64,000 bases of DNA from Streptomyces sp. NBC_00690 (GCF_036226685.1 NZ_CP109009.1:3720001-3784000), one strand, 5' to 3'. Counted from the first letter of the stretch, positions 34,837-44,438 are shown. Translations and numbers: made by a program. Notes: a model not told the origin generated them from the letters alone.

Positions 34837-35436
34837 GTGTTGCGGGAACGGACAGATGTGCAGGTCAGAGCGGGTTCCGAGGCCGATCTGGAGGCGCTGA
34901 CGGACCTCTACAACCACTACGTCCGCGAGACGGCGATCACATTCGACATCGCCACCTTCACTCCCGAGCAGCGTTTGCCGTGGCTGCGTTCCCACCCTAA
35001 AGACGGCCCGCACCGTCTTCTGGTTGCTCGTGCCCTCACAAATGCTGATGAACACCCTGAAAAACAGTCCCAAAACGAGGGTGTACTGCTCGGGTACGCA
35101 ACCAGCAGCGCCCTGCGCCCCAAGGCGGCATATGACACCTCGGTCGAGGTGAGCGTCTATTGCGCTCCCGACGCCGCGGGTCTCGGTATAGGAACGCTTC
35201 TGTACGAGCACTTGTTCCGGGCCCTCGCCGATGAGGACGTCCATCGCGCCTATGCGGGGATCACCCAACCCAACGAGGCGTCGACCAAGCTCCACACACG
35301 ATTCGGTTTCCGCCAGATCGGCACGTATACCGAGGTCGGACGGAAGTTCGGACGGTACTGGAACATCAACTGGTACGAGAAAGAACTGAACGGGACTCCC
35401 CTACGCCCCGAGGGGCCCCTGGGTCCACAGGTCTAG
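34837..35436 (+). CDS. GNAT N-acetyltransferase, phosphinothricin acetyltransferase-like
   Basis: A 199-residue GNAT enzyme resembling the Pat/Bar and YwnH group: VRAGSEADLEALTDLYNHYVRETAITFDIATFTPE at the N-terminus (shown as the LYNHYV and TFDIATFTPEQR blocks), a VEVSVYCAPDAAGLGIGTLL acetyl-CoA loop (about 106-125), GITQPNEASTKLHTRFGF, and a DVW-like tail NINWYEKEL. The GTG start follows a full AAAGGAGG. Likely substrate is a methionine-sulfone or glufosinate-type amine; not proven. Confidence 0.8.
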   Translation: MLRERTDVQVRAGSEADLEALTDLYNHYVRETAITFDIATFTPEQRLPWLRSHPKDGPHRLLVARALTNADEHPEKQSQNEGVLLGYATSSALRPKAAYDTSVEVSVYCAPDAAGLGIGTLLYEHLFRALADEDVHRAYAGITQPNEASTKLHTRFGFRQIGTYTEVGRKFGRYWNINWYEKELNGTPLRPEGPLGPQV

Positions 35437-35483
35437 GACCACAGCCCGTTACGTCCGGCGCTGCCACGCCCTAGCGTCCCCCC

Positions 35484-36533
35484 ATGGACACCACCGGCAC
35501 CCTCGACGAAGCACTGGACCGTATCCATCTCAGTGGCCCCGAGCGCCACGGCTGGCTCAGCAACCACGCTCCGATGGCGGTCGAAGCGTTGGTGCGCCAC
35601 GGTCAGGCGCGGTCCGTACACCGATGGGTCGACCACTACCGCGACAAGTTGGAGGAGATGCCGCCGCCGACCGCCCCGATCGCCGCCGCCGACTGGCAGT
35701 CGGCGCTGGGCGATCCGCGCCGCATCGCCGACTGGGCTCTGTACTTCGAGCGTGAGGTCATCGAACGCCCTTGGCGCGAGGTGCTCGCCGAGTGGTGGCC
35801 CCGACTGCTGCCGGGCATCGCAGGGGGCGCCACCCATCCGGTGATCAGGGTCGGCCATGCCGTTCGCACCCTACTGTCGGGCCCCCGGACGGACCCGCGC
35901 ACCGTCGAGTTGGCCCATGCACTGGGATATTGGGCGGCCCGTCATGCGCCCCTGCCCCCTTTGGGGCGTCTGGGGCCTGCTTCCAGCGCCGCCGTGGCAC
36001 TGGACCTGGTCCCCGCGGTACCGGACCAGTCGGGCGGCATCGAGGCGAGACTGGAACGCCTGACCGCATTTCCCCAATGGCCCGCCCCTGACGACCCCGT
36101 TGACAGTGCATCAGGTCCCGTGGTTCCGGTCTCCGCCGCCGAAGCGGGACGGACGCGGCTCATCGAACTGGTGGCTGCGGCAACCCATCGCTACGCCACG
36201 CATGGGCATGGCGAGCCGGTGATGCTGGTACACGCCGCCACTGCGCCCAATGCCGTACTGCGGACACTGCCCGCGCTCCCCCGGGGGCTCTGGGCGCCCA
36301 GTCTGTCCGCTGCCTGGGCGGCGAGTGCCGCGGTGACCGCCGCGTACACCCCGGCCACCCGTGCGGCGCTCCCTGCGATGACGAACACGTCCCCGGAAGA
36401 GGTCTTCGAGCGGGCGGCGGCGCACGGCGATGACCACACGATCAAGTTCACGGACACGGCCCTCGATGTCGGCGACGGGCTCGCGCTGACGGCGGCCGTA
36501 CGGTCGATCGAGCTGAATGTCCCGTTCCTCTAG
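35484..36533 (+). CDS. Questin oxidase-like protein (DUF4243)
   Basis: A 349-residue protein with the questin-oxidase-family layout: MDTTGTLDEALDRIHLSGPE start, a LSNHAPMAVEALVRHG motif (about 25-40) characteristic of the family, GDPRRIADWALYFEREV, GGATHPVIRVGHAVR, and a late GHGEPVMLVHAATAPNAV then HGDDHTIKFTDTAL. The named member oxidises an anthraquinone in fungi; bacterial members are uncharacterised. It follows the acetyltransferase by 47 bp on the same strand and may be cotranscribed. Confidence 0.75.
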   Translation: MDTTGTLDEALDRIHLSGPERHGWLSNHAPMAVEALVRHGQARSVHRWVDHYRDKLEEMPPPTAPIAAADWQSALGDPRRIADWALYFEREVIERPWREVLAEWWPRLLPGIAGGATHPVIRVGHAVRTLLSGPRTDPRTVELAHALGYWAARHAPLPPLGRLGPASSAAVALDLVPAVPDQSGGIEARLERLTAFPQWPAPDDPVDSASGPVVPVSAAEAGRTRLIELVAAATHRYATHGHGEPVMLVHAATAPNAVLRTLPALPRGLWAPSLSAAWAASAAVTAAYTPATRAALPAMTNTSPEEVFERAAAHGDDHTIKFTDTALDVGDGLALTAAVRSIELNVPFL

Positions 36534-36617
36534 CCCAACAAGCCAGGCGCACCTGGTCTGACAGGTCAGGCAGGCCTGGCAGACCGGGCGCGCCTGGCAG
36601 GTCAGGGGTCAGCAGGG

Positions 36618-37418
36618 TCAGCCGAACTGCACCGAGCGCTTGGCCAATCCCATCCAGAACCCGTCGATGACACTGCGCCCGGTCTGCAACTCGCCCTCCG
36701 ACGCCCCGAGGGTGACGAAGAGCGGGGCGAAGTGCTCAGTACGCGGATGGGCGAGCCGACCCGCCGGGGACTTGTTCTCGAAGTCCAGGAGCGCGTCGAC
36801 GTCGGATGCGGCGAGTGCCCGTTGCCCCCAGTCGTCGAACTCCACCGACCAGCCCGGCACCCCCGAGTGCCGCAGTGCCGCCAGGTTGTGGGTGAAGAAC
36901 CCACTGCCGACGATCAGCACCCCCTCGTCCCGCAGCGGTGCCAGCTTGCGTCCGATCTCCATCAGCTTCTGGGGGTCGAGGGTGGGCATGGAGATCTGCA
37001 GCACCGGAATGTCGGCATTCGGATACATCTCCACTAGCGGAACGTAGGCGCCGTGATCGAGACCGCGGTCCGGAATGTCCTGCACCGGGTGACCTGCACC
37101 TCGCAGCATCTTCCTCACGGAATCGGCCAGTGTGGGAGCGCCGGGCGCCTGGTAGCGCACCTCGTAGTAGTGGGCCGGGAAGCCCCAGAAGTCATAGACG
37201 AGGGGCACGGTCTCGACCGCCCCGAGCGCCAGTGGAGCCTCCTCCCAGTGCGCGGAGACCATCAGGATCGCCTTGGGTCGCGGCAGGTCAGCGGACCAGT
37301 CGGCCAGCTGCCCGCGCCACAGGGGGTCATCGGCGAGCGGCGGCGCGCCATGGGAGAGATAGACGGCCGGCATGCGCTCCGACGCGGGGACGAGGGGGGT
37401 GGCGGGGGTGGCAGACAT
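36618..37418 (-). CDS. LigB-family extradiol dioxygenase (4,5-DOPA dioxygenase-like)
   Basis: A 266-residue non-haem iron class III extradiol dioxygenase of the YgiD/4,5-DOPA dioxygenase group: PAVYLSHGAPPLADDPLW (about 17-34), ILMVSAHWEEAPLALGAVE with a metal-site His, DRGLDHGAYVPLVEMYPNADIPVLQIS, VLIVGSGFFTHNLAAL, and PRTEHFAPLFVTLGAS. Ring-cleaving oxygenation of a catechol is the expected reaction. It is divergent from a MarR regulator, with two similar motifs between them, so it is probably induced by a phenolic compound. Confidence 0.85.
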   Translation of the reverse strand: MSATPATPLVPASERMPAVYLSHGAPPLADDPLWRGQLADWSADLPRPKAILMVSAHWEEAPLALGAVETVPLVYDFWGFPAHYYEVRYQAPGAPTLADSVRKMLRGAGHPVQDIPDRGLDHGAYVPLVEMYPNADIPVLQISMPTLDPQKLMEIGRKLAPLRDEGVLIVGSGFFTHNLAALRHSGVPGWSVEFDDWGQRALAASDVDALLDFENKSPAGRLAHPRTEHFAPLFVTLGASEGELQTGRSVIDGFWMGLAKRSVQFG

Positions 37419-37434
37419 TTCCGGATCCGTTCTA

Positions 37435-37490
37435 CTTGAAAGTTCAAGCTCAGCATCAGAGTAAGCGAATGTAGTTCAACTTTCAAGAAC
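37435..37490. promoter_or_regulatory. Paired MarR operators in the LigB-marR intergenic region
   Basis: CTTGAAAGTTCAAG (37435-37448), a near-perfect palindrome, and its inverted relative GTTCAACTTTCAAGAAC (37474-37490). Both share CTTGAAAGTT(C/G)AA, as expected for a MarR dimer binding two sites over divergent promoters. Confidence 0.7.
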
Positions 37491-37508
37491 TCGTCGTAGA
37501 GTGGAGTT

Positions 37509-38024
37509 ATGAACACGGCATCCCCCGGCGGCGACGAAGGCCCCACGCGCTGGCTCACCGCTGATGAACAGCACGTCTGGCGTGCGTACATCCACGCCAC
37601 CATGCTCCTGGACGACTACCTCGACCGCCAGCTACAGCGGGACGCGGGGATGCCCCACATCTATTACGCCCTCCTCGTCCAGCTGGCAGGCGCCCCGCAC
37701 CGACGCCGTCGGATGACCGAGCTGGCCATCGCCCTGAAGATCACCCGCTCCCGGCTCTCCCACGCCGTGGCACGGCTGGAGAAGAACGGCTGGGTACGCC
37801 GGGAGGACTGCCCCTCGGACAAGCGCGGGCAGAACGCGATCCTCACCGAGGACGGCATGCAGGTGCTGGAACGGGCCGCGCCCGGCCATGTGCACGCCGT
37901 ACGCCAGGCAATGTTCGACCGGTTGACGCCACAGCAGGTGGAGCAGCTGGGCGAGATCATGCGGGTCCTGGCGGAGGGCCTCCAACCGCAGGACTCGGGC
38001 GCCGATCTGCCCTGGCTGCGCTGA
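37509..38024 (+). CDS. MarR family transcriptional regulator
   Basis: A 171-residue winged-helix regulator: dimerisation helices at both ends, MTELAIALKITRSRLSHAVARLEKNGWVRRE as recognition unit (given as the ALKITRSRLSHAVARLE helix, about 77-93), and DCPSDKRGQNAILTEDG as the wing. It is divergent from the LigB-type dioxygenase; the CTTGAAAGTT-type motifs between them are its likely operators. A strong terminator lies 125 bp downstream. Confidence 0.85.
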   Translation: MNTASPGGDEGPTRWLTADEQHVWRAYIHATMLLDDYLDRQLQRDAGMPHIYYALLVQLAGAPHRRRRMTELAIALKITRSRLSHAVARLEKNGWVRREDCPSDKRGQNAILTEDGMQVLERAAPGHVHAVRQAMFDRLTPQQVEQLGEIMRVLAEGLQPQDSGADLPWLR

Positions 38025-38149
38025 GGCACCCGCTAGCCGCCTGGAAACCTGCGAGGAAGCCGACATCCGTCACCTCACACCTTCCGCAGCCCCGTAGATC
38101 TCGTACATCTCCGCCCATCTCGCATATCTCAACCATCTCGGCCATGACG

Positions 38150-38186
38150 AAGGGCCCTGTCCGGAGCTGCTCCGGACAGGGCCCTT
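38150..38186. terminator. Bidirectional terminator
   Basis: 16-bp perfect stem (38150-38165 with 38171-38186) and a five-base loop, followed by TT, between the convergent marR and MFS genes. Confidence 0.85.
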
Positions 38187-38231
38187 GATTTCGTACCTCG
38201 TGCGCTCATTCCATCAGCGCGGCGCGGCCGA

Positions 38232-39773
38232 TCAGTGCATCGCGACGGGCACGCGCACCTCGTCACCCGGCGCTCCATCGCCATCACCGGAGGACGCCGG
38301 CCCCATGTCGGGGCGACCGGTGTTGATCAGCGCGAACGAGATGACCGCCGAGGTCACCAGGATGCCGACCGCCCACCAGATGGCGGACGAGAAGCCGTGC
38401 ACCATGCCCTGGAGCTGGAGCAGCTGCTGATCGCCCGCACCGGCCGCCCGCGCGGCGATGTACGAGGTGGTCGCCGATGCGGCGATCGTGTTCAGCAGCG
38501 CCGTACCGATCGCGCCACCCACCTGCTGGGAGGTGTTGACCATCGCGGAGGCGACTCCGGCGTCCCGCGGGTCGACCCCGTGCGTGGCGAGCGACATGGC
38601 CGGCATGAACGCCGTACCCATACCCAGGCCCAGCAGCAGCTGTGCCGGCATGATCAGACCCGCGAAGGAGCTGTCGATCTCCAGCTGGGTCAGCAGCAGC
38701 ATGCCGAGTGCTGCGACCAGGAATCCCGGGGTCATCAGCATGCGCGGCGGGACCCGGGTCATCAGTCGGGTGCCGATCTGCGTCGATCCGATGATCATTC
38801 CCACGATCATCGGCATAAAGGCGAAGCCCGTCTTGACCGGTGAGTACTCCTTCACGATCTGCAGGTAGAAGGTGAGGAAGAGGAAGAGCCCGAACATGGA
38901 GATGACCGCGAGGCCCAGCGAGAGGTAGACCCCGCCCCGGTTGCGCTCGGTCAGGACGCGCAGCGGCAGCAGGGGTGCCTTGACCTTCGCCTCTGTGATG
39001 ACGAAGGCGGCCAGCAGCACGGCGGAAGCCACGAACATGCCCACGGTCAGCCCGTCGGACCAGCCGGAGTGCTCGGCGCGGGTGAAGCCGTAGACCAGCG
39101 CCACCAGACCCAGCGTGGACAGGACGACGCCGGGGATGTCGAGCGAGGCACGGTTGCGGGCACCGGCGGGCTCCCGGATGACCAGGTACGCACCGACCGC
39201 TGCGGCGATCGCGAAGGGGATGTTGACGTAGAAGGTCCAGCGCCAGTTCAGGTACTCGGTGAGGAATCCGCCGAGAATCAGACCGACCGCGCCGCCACCA
39301 CCGGCGATGGCGCCGTAGATGCCGAACGCCTTCGCGCGCTCCTTGGCGTCGGTGAACATGACTGCGAGGAGCGACAGTGCCGCGGGGGCGAGCAGGGCAC
39401 CGAAGACACCCTGGAGGGCTCGGGCACCGAGCATCATCGCCTCGCCGTTGGCGGCGCCACCGAGCGCTGAGGCGACGGCGAAGCCGATCAGCCCCACGAT
39501 GAAGGTACGCCTACGGCCCCACAGGTCGGAGATCCGGCCGCCGAACAGCAGCAGACCACCGAAGGCGAGTGCGTAGGCGGTGATGACCCACTGCCGGTTG
39601 CCGTCGGAGATCCCGAGATCCTGTTGGGCGGTGGGCAAGGCGATGTTCACGATCGTCGCGTCGAGCACCACCATGAGCTGGGCCAGGGCGATGAAGACCA
39701 GGGCTTTCCAGCGCTGGGGATCAGAGCGAGGTATTTCGGCTGTTTCAGCTGTTTTCGGCATGGGTGTGGCCAC
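38232..39773 (-). CDS. DHA2-type multidrug MFS transporter
   Basis: A 513-residue fourteen-helix exporter: LDATIVNIALPTAQQDLGIS (motif D1), GGRISDLWGRRRTFIVGL (motif A), and GGGGAVGLILGGFLTEYLNW (motif C). It resembles antibiotic and dye exporters of the EmrB/QacA type. It lies 312 bp downstream of a TetR gene on the same strand, and its own promoter must be in that gap. The two DHA2 proteins in this window are related but clearly distinct. Confidence 0.85.
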   Translation of the reverse strand: MATPMPKTAETAEIPRSDPQRWKALVFIALAQLMVVLDATIVNIALPTAQQDLGISDGNRQWVITAYALAFGGLLLFGGRISDLWGRRRTFIVGLIGFAVASALGGAANGEAMMLGARALQGVFGALLAPAALSLLAVMFTDAKERAKAFGIYGAIAGGGGAVGLILGGFLTEYLNWRWTFYVNIPFAIAAAVGAYLVIREPAGARNRASLDIPGVVLSTLGLVALVYGFTRAEHSGWSDGLTVGMFVASAVLLAAFVITEAKVKAPLLPLRVLTERNRGGVYLSLGLAVISMFGLFLFLTFYLQIVKEYSPVKTGFAFMPMIVGMIIGSTQIGTRLMTRVPPRMLMTPGFLVAALGMLLLTQLEIDSSFAGLIMPAQLLLGLGMGTAFMPAMSLATHGVDPRDAGVASAMVNTSQQVGGAIGTALLNTIAASATTSYIAARAAGAGDQQLLQLQGMVHGFSSAIWWAVGILVTSAVISFALINTGRPDMGPASSGDGDGAPGDEVRVPVAMH

Positions 39774-40085
39774 CTAGCGTGCGGAATGGTCAAAACGATC
39801 AAGTTCAAGATTGGGTTCGGCGGGGCGGACCCCACCGGTGATGCATGAGCGTCGGACAGCCCGAGCCCCCACGGGCTCGTCGGACGCACGGCTGGTCAGG
39901 CGCCTGACTCACGACTGTGTGGGTCTCGGGGCGCCATCAGCGCTCGGTCGGCCGTCCCGGAGATGCATCACCCCGGCCGCATCGGGCAGTTCCCCAGGGT
40001 GTCGGGCAGCGACTCGGTTCCCGTGGCGGGCCGCTGCGTCGAGCGGTGCGCCGGGGCGGGCGAAAGCCCGGTCAGAGTCCGGTCA
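39774..40085. other. Intergenic region upstream of MFS gene
   Basis: A 312-bp gap between tetR and the exporter gene on the same strand. It should contain the exporter promoter near 39775-39820 (minus strand). The GGGGA-N5-TCCCC operator found upstream of tetR is not seen here. Confidence 0.4.
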
Positions 40086-40739
40086 TCAGTATGCCCCCGG
40101 TCCCCGTAGATCCTCCAAGGTTATTGCCCGACCGGAGAGCTGCGAACGAGCAGGCGCCTCCAGACCGTCCAGGTAGACCTGGAGGTGGCGGTGTACGAAG
40201 TCGTCCAACTTCGTGCATTCGGTGCCGGGGAGCGGTCGTGCCAGTTGCCCCAGGACCACCATCAGATCCCCCAGAGCGACGTCCTTGCGCATCCGCCCCG
40301 CGGCCTGGGCCCGTTGGATCAGTTCTCGTACGGCGCCTTCGAGCCGATCACGCCCGGCCAGGAGGTCGGGGTGTTCCCTGTCGAAGGCTCCGGTGATCAT
40401 CAAGCAGAGCGCCCCGATGCGTTCGTCGGCGGCGGCGTGCACGAATCGACGGACGGCGGCGAAGGGATCGCCTTCTTCCGCGGCCTGCCTCACCTGCTCG
40501 TGGATGCGGTCCAGGACCGACACCACGACGGCGTGGACGAGCGCGGCACGGTCGGGGAAGTGGCGGTAGACCGTGGCATTGCCGACACCTGCCGTACGGG
40601 CGACCTCGTCGAGCGGCACCTGCGGCCCCAACTCGGCGAACATCTCCCGCGCTGCTTGGACGATCCGTTCCCGGTTGCGCAGGGCGTCAGCGCGCGGCCG
40701 GGCGACCTGTCGCACGTTCGTCTCTGCAGCGGTGCTCAC
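40086..40739 (-). CDS. TetR family transcriptional regulator
   Basis: A 217-residue regulator. The HTH is at about 20-65: NRERIVQAAREMFAELGPQVPLDEVARTAGVGNATVYRHFPDR, seen as the ARTAGVGNATVYRHF recognition helix. The all-helical ligand domain follows (about 80-200). The GTG at 40739 lies behind AGGAGAGGGAG. Its own upstream region holds two copies of a GC palindrome, consistent with autoregulation. The DHA2 exporter downstream is the likely target. Confidence 0.85.
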   Translation of the reverse strand: MSTAAETNVRQVARPRADALRNRERIVQAAREMFAELGPQVPLDEVARTAGVGNATVYRHFPDRAALVHAVVVSVLDRIHEQVRQAAEEGDPFAAVRRFVHAAADERIGALCLMITGAFDREHPDLLAGRDRLEGAVRELIQRAQAAGRMRKDVALGDLMVVLGQLARPLPGTECTKLDDFVHRHLQVYLDGLEAPARSQLSGRAITLEDLRGPGAY

Positions 40740-40774
40740 GCGCCCACTCCCTCTCCTCACCCATCCCCAACAAC

Positions 40775-40831
40775 CGGGGAGCCGGTCCCCGCTTCCGGGA
40801 GACGCTAGTCAAAACGGGGAACCGATCCCCA
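40775..40831. promoter_or_regulatory. Two TetR-type operators upstream of tetR
   Basis: CGGGGAGCCGGTCCCCG (40775-40791) and CGGGGAACCGATCCCCA (40815-40831): the same GGGGA-N5-TCCCC palindrome repeated exactly 40 bp apart, which puts both on the same face of the helix. Flanking bases (AA before, CTT after) are also conserved. Confidence 0.7.
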
Positions 40832-41015
40832 CTTATTTCCCACCTCCACGTGATGTGGGTCACCTCCATCACGAGGTGCATCCCCCCGGGATCCGCCCTC
40901 CCCCCGATGTCCCACGAACGGCCCACCGGGCGAGCGAGCCGACACCACCCGTCACAGGCTGATGCACAGAGCGCAGCGAGGTCCGGCCTGCTGCCGCGGA
41001 CCCGAAGGCGGATGT

Positions 41016-42299
41016 ATGCACCCCACACGCCACCGGATACGCCCCGCGCACAGGACCCGCCGCTTCATCGTTCCCGCCGCCGTCGCCGCTCTCGCACTCG
41101 CCTCCCTCACCACCGCGAGCGCCACCCTCCCCTCCCCCGCCCGGGTCTCCGCAGGCCCCGTGGCGGCCCCCGACGAGACCGGGGTCGGACCGTGCAGGCT
41201 CCCGCCCGCGCTGGGAATCCAGATGTCGGAGGGAGTCCCCACACCGGCCGGCTACTCGCCCTCCATAGGCAATGTCCGAGCCCTCAACCTCATGATCGAC
41301 TTCCCGGACGCGGAAGGAGAGGGAGAGGCGCTGGACCGCCTCGCCGAGTTCTTCCCCCAGACGTCCGACTGGTTCCGCACCAGTTCGTACGGGCGGCTGG
41401 ACTACCAACCCCACGCACCGGTCACCGACTGGCTGCGGATGCCGCTGCCGTTCGAGGAGTACGGGATAGAGCGCGGATCACCCTACGAGCCCGGGTACCG
41501 CAAGCTGGTCGAGGACATCGTCCTGGTCGCCGACGAAGAGGTCGACTTCAGCGCGTACGACCTGCTCAATGTCATCGTCACCCCGAACGCGGGCCCATCG
41601 GCCCTGGACACCGTGCTCTCCGTGACGTTCTCGGGCAATGCGGAAGCCCCGGTGGCCGACGGAGTGCCGCTGGCGAACACGTCCTTCGTCTACAGCCGCC
41701 AGGACGACGGCTCGGGGTCCTACGCCGAGACCGGCTACCGCGTCCTGCCCCATGAGAACGGCCATGTCTTCGGCCTGCCCGACCTCTACACCGCCGAGGG
41801 CGGCGGAGCCGTGGGGCACTGGGACATCATGTCCGAGGACTGGGGGGCCAACAACGACCTGCTCGGCTGGCACAAGTGGAAGCTGGGCTGGTTGGACACC
41901 CACCAGATCAGCTGCGCCTCCGTGCCCGGAACCACCGAGCACACCCTGACTCCCCTGGCCACCGCCGGCGGTAGCAAGATGACCATCGTGCCGCTGACCG
42001 AGGACGAGGGGTACGCCATCGAGGTCCGCACCAGGGCGGGCAACGACGAAGCGGTGTGCCGACCCGGGGTGCTGATCTATCGCGTACACGCCGGAGTGGA
42101 CACCGGACAGGGCCCGGTGACCGTCGCTGACAGTGAACGCGACAGCGGCGGCTGCACGCGAAGGCCCAACGTGCACGCGGAACTCTCGGACGCGCCCTAC
42201 CGCCCGGGCCAGACCTTCACCGACGAAAAGAACGGTGTGGAGATCTCGGTCGTGAAGGAGGAGGCGGACCAGTACCGGGTGCGCATCACCCGCTCGTGA
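41016..42299 (+). CDS. Secreted M6-family metalloprotease
   Basis: A 427-residue exported protease. Signal peptide: an Arg/His-rich start followed by FIVPAAVAALALASLTTASA with cleavage near ASA. The catalytic zinc motif is HENGHVFGLPD (about residue 248), the HExxHxxGxxD form of immune-inhibitor-A-like M6 proteases. GHWDIMSEDWG follows, matching the family's Met-turn region (xxxDIMS). The C-terminal beta domain has paired cysteines. The ATG follows GAAGGCGG. It probably degrades extracellular protein. Confidence 0.85.
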   Translation: MHPTRHRIRPAHRTRRFIVPAAVAALALASLTTASATLPSPARVSAGPVAAPDETGVGPCRLPPALGIQMSEGVPTPAGYSPSIGNVRALNLMIDFPDAEGEGEALDRLAEFFPQTSDWFRTSSYGRLDYQPHAPVTDWLRMPLPFEEYGIERGSPYEPGYRKLVEDIVLVADEEVDFSAYDLLNVIVTPNAGPSALDTVLSVTFSGNAEAPVADGVPLANTSFVYSRQDDGSGSYAETGYRVLPHENGHVFGLPDLYTAEGGGAVGHWDIMSEDWGANNDLLGWHKWKLGWLDTHQISCASVPGTTEHTLTPLATAGGSKMTIVPLTEDEGYAIEVRTRAGNDEAVCRPGVLIYRVHAGVDTGQGPVTVADSERDSGGCTRRPNVHAELSDAPYRPGQTFTDEKNGVEISVVKEEADQYRVRITRS

Positions 42300-42329
42300 A
42301 CCCGAGCGAGTCCCGGCGCCCGGCGCACC

Positions 42330-44099
42330 TCATCCCTTCTCACGCTGCGCTGTCCGATTCTCACGCTGCACTGCCCGATCGCGCAGAACTCCGCGAAGGA
42401 TCTTCCCGGCCGCGTTCCGGGGAACCTCACCGAAGCTGACCAGGGTCGGCACCTGGTAGGCGGCGATCCGGCCGTCCAGCTGACCCGTCAACTCCGCCAC
42501 CGTGACGGCGGCCCCCTCGTGCAGCCGGACCACCGCCGCGACCTCTTCGCCGAGCCGGCTGTGAGGCACCCCGAACACGGCGGCATCGGCGACGGCCGGC
42601 AGTTCGTGGAGGGCCGCCTCCACGCGGGCGCAGTACACGTTCTCACCACCGCGGACCACCACGTCCTTGATCCGACCCGCAAGGGTGACGCGCCCCTCCC
42701 GTACGGTCGCCAGATCACCCGTCCTGAGCCAACCGTCCACGAAGGCGGCCCTGGTGGCGGCCTCGTCACGCCAGTAGCCGCGCATCACCGACTGCCCGCG
42801 GAGTTGCAGTTCACCGGGTTCCCCCTCGGGCAGCGGTTGCCCGTCCATCCCGACGACCCGCACCTCGATCGGGGGAGCGGCGGTGCCCGCACCCTCGGGC
42901 TCGTCCCGGTAGGCCCCACCGCTGAGGGCGAGCACTCCGCCGCTGGTCTCGGTGAGCCCGTACCCGGTACGGGGCTCGATCCGGCTTCCGTACCGTGCCA
43001 CGAGCCGCGCCACCAGGGCCGGAGGCGCGGCAGCCCCACCGGTGGACAGATGGGTGAGGGTCGCCAGCCCGTCGCCCAGCCGATCAGCGGCGTCCAGCAG
43101 ATCGAGCGCGGCCGTGGGCACCCCGGAGAAATGGGTCACGCCGTGGTCGCCGATCAGCCCGAGCGCGGCACCGGCGTCCCACTTCCGCATCAGTACGAGG
43201 GTCCCGCCGACGCTCATGGTCGAGTACAGGGCGGTGAAGGCGGCGACATGGAAGAAGGGGTACGTCATCAACGCGACGGGCGCGGGCCCCTGCCCGGGAA
43301 ACCGTCCACTACCCAGAGCGGCCAACGCCGCGTGATAGCGCGGATGCTGGGCCGCCCCGGCCTGCGCGAGATGGGTGGCCACCGCGCCCCGGGGCGATCC
43401 GGTGGTCCCCGAGGTGTAGAAGATGGTGGCATCGTCCTCGGCCCGCACCTCGACCTCGGGCGGGGCGCTTCGTGGATCTGCCGCGGGGAAGTCCTCGTAC
43501 CGCTCGACGCCATCGGACACCCCACCGTGCCGAAAACTGACGGCACACGCCCCGACCCGCTTGCGCCAGTCGTCGACGAGCGCCAGCCCCTCCCCGTCGA
43601 CGAGCAACACCCGCGGCGCACAGTCATCGAGCGCCGCTTCCAACTCGACCGCCGTCCACCAGGTGTTGAGCGGTACGGCGCCCAGCCCGGCCAACTGCGC
43701 CGCCCAGAAGGCGATCTGCCACTCCGGACGATTGCGCATCACGATGGCGGCCCGATCGCCGGGCCGCAGTCCGTACTCCTCGGCGAACCGCCGCGCCAGG
43801 GCACAGGCGGCGGCAAGGAACTCGCGGTAGGTGTAGGACGCGCCATCCCCGACGAGGAACACCCGGTCACCGAATCCCCAGGTGACCTCGACGAACTCCA
43901 CCAGCGTCCGCGGCCCGTCCGCGTAGAGCAGCCCACCGTCCTCCCCCCGCACCACGGCAAAGGGAGCCCCGGGCCCGGTGAGCATCCGCACGGCCCTGCC
44001 TTCGGCGTCCTCGGCATACGACACGGCTGCCCTCACTCCTGACGCGGCCACTATCTCGGGATTCCGGACGTCGACACCCTCCGGATACATCGCGGCCAC
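42330..44099 (-). CDS. Long-chain acyl-CoA synthetase / AMP-dependent ligase
   Basis: A 589-residue ANL-superfamily enzyme: ATIFYTSGTTGSPRGAV (P-loop motif A3, about 229-245), FSGVPTAALDLLDA, GYGLTETSGG (A5), DGWLRTGDLATVREGRVTLAGR (A7/A8 region) and PRNAAGKILRGVLRD with the catalytic lysine (A10). It activates a carboxylic acid as acyl-adenylate, then CoA thioester. The tail RAVQRENRTAQREKG is a short duplicated basic end. Substrate unknown. It is convergent with the M6 protease gene, 30 bp apart. Confidence 0.85.
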   Translation of the reverse strand: MAAMYPEGVDVRNPEIVAASGVRAAVSYAEDAEGRAVRMLTGPGAPFAVVRGEDGGLLYADGPRTLVEFVEVTWGFGDRVFLVGDGASYTYREFLAAACALARRFAEEYGLRPGDRAAIVMRNRPEWQIAFWAAQLAGLGAVPLNTWWTAVELEAALDDCAPRVLLVDGEGLALVDDWRKRVGACAVSFRHGGVSDGVERYEDFPAADPRSAPPEVEVRAEDDATIFYTSGTTGSPRGAVATHLAQAGAAQHPRYHAALAALGSGRFPGQGPAPVALMTYPFFHVAAFTALYSTMSVGGTLVLMRKWDAGAALGLIGDHGVTHFSGVPTAALDLLDAADRLGDGLATLTHLSTGGAAAPPALVARLVARYGSRIEPRTGYGLTETSGGVLALSGGAYRDEPEGAGTAAPPIEVRVVGMDGQPLPEGEPGELQLRGQSVMRGYWRDEAATRAAFVDGWLRTGDLATVREGRVTLAGRIKDVVVRGGENVYCARVEAALHELPAVADAAVFGVPHSRLGEEVAAVVRLHEGAAVTVAELTGQLDGRIAAYQVPTLVSFGEVPRNAAGKILRGVLRDRAVQRENRTAQREKG

Positions 44100-44438
44100 C
44101 TTGCCGCGTGGCCGGTCCCATGGTCAACGGCACTGGCGGACAGGTGGGCGTACGCGTATGTGGGCCTCAGCGGGGACCGGCACAGGGGCAGACTCCCGAT
44201 CGAACACACTCCACCCGTTGCGCTTCACCCGTCTCGCGCACCCTGTCTCCGCCCGCCTAGCCGGGACCCGAATGCACCCCACCGCGAACCCTCCGGTACC
44301 GACCGCGACCACCCGCTAGACTGTCCGCGGTGACCAGCCCGCAAGGGCCAACCCACCACACACCTGTCGGCAGGCTGCACCGAAAGCCCGTCCCGCCACC
44401 CGGGCCGGCTTCGTAGCTCAGCTTCCCGACGGAACCCC
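44100..44438. other. Region upstream of tRNA-Arg; tRNA 5' fragment copy
   Basis: No gene. At 44409-44420 there is an extra copy of CTTCGTAGCTCA, the first part of the tRNA-Arg gene that begins at 44439, suggesting a short local duplication or an old integration scar. Promoters of the acyl-CoA synthetase gene and of tRNA-Arg must lie here. Confidence 0.45.
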
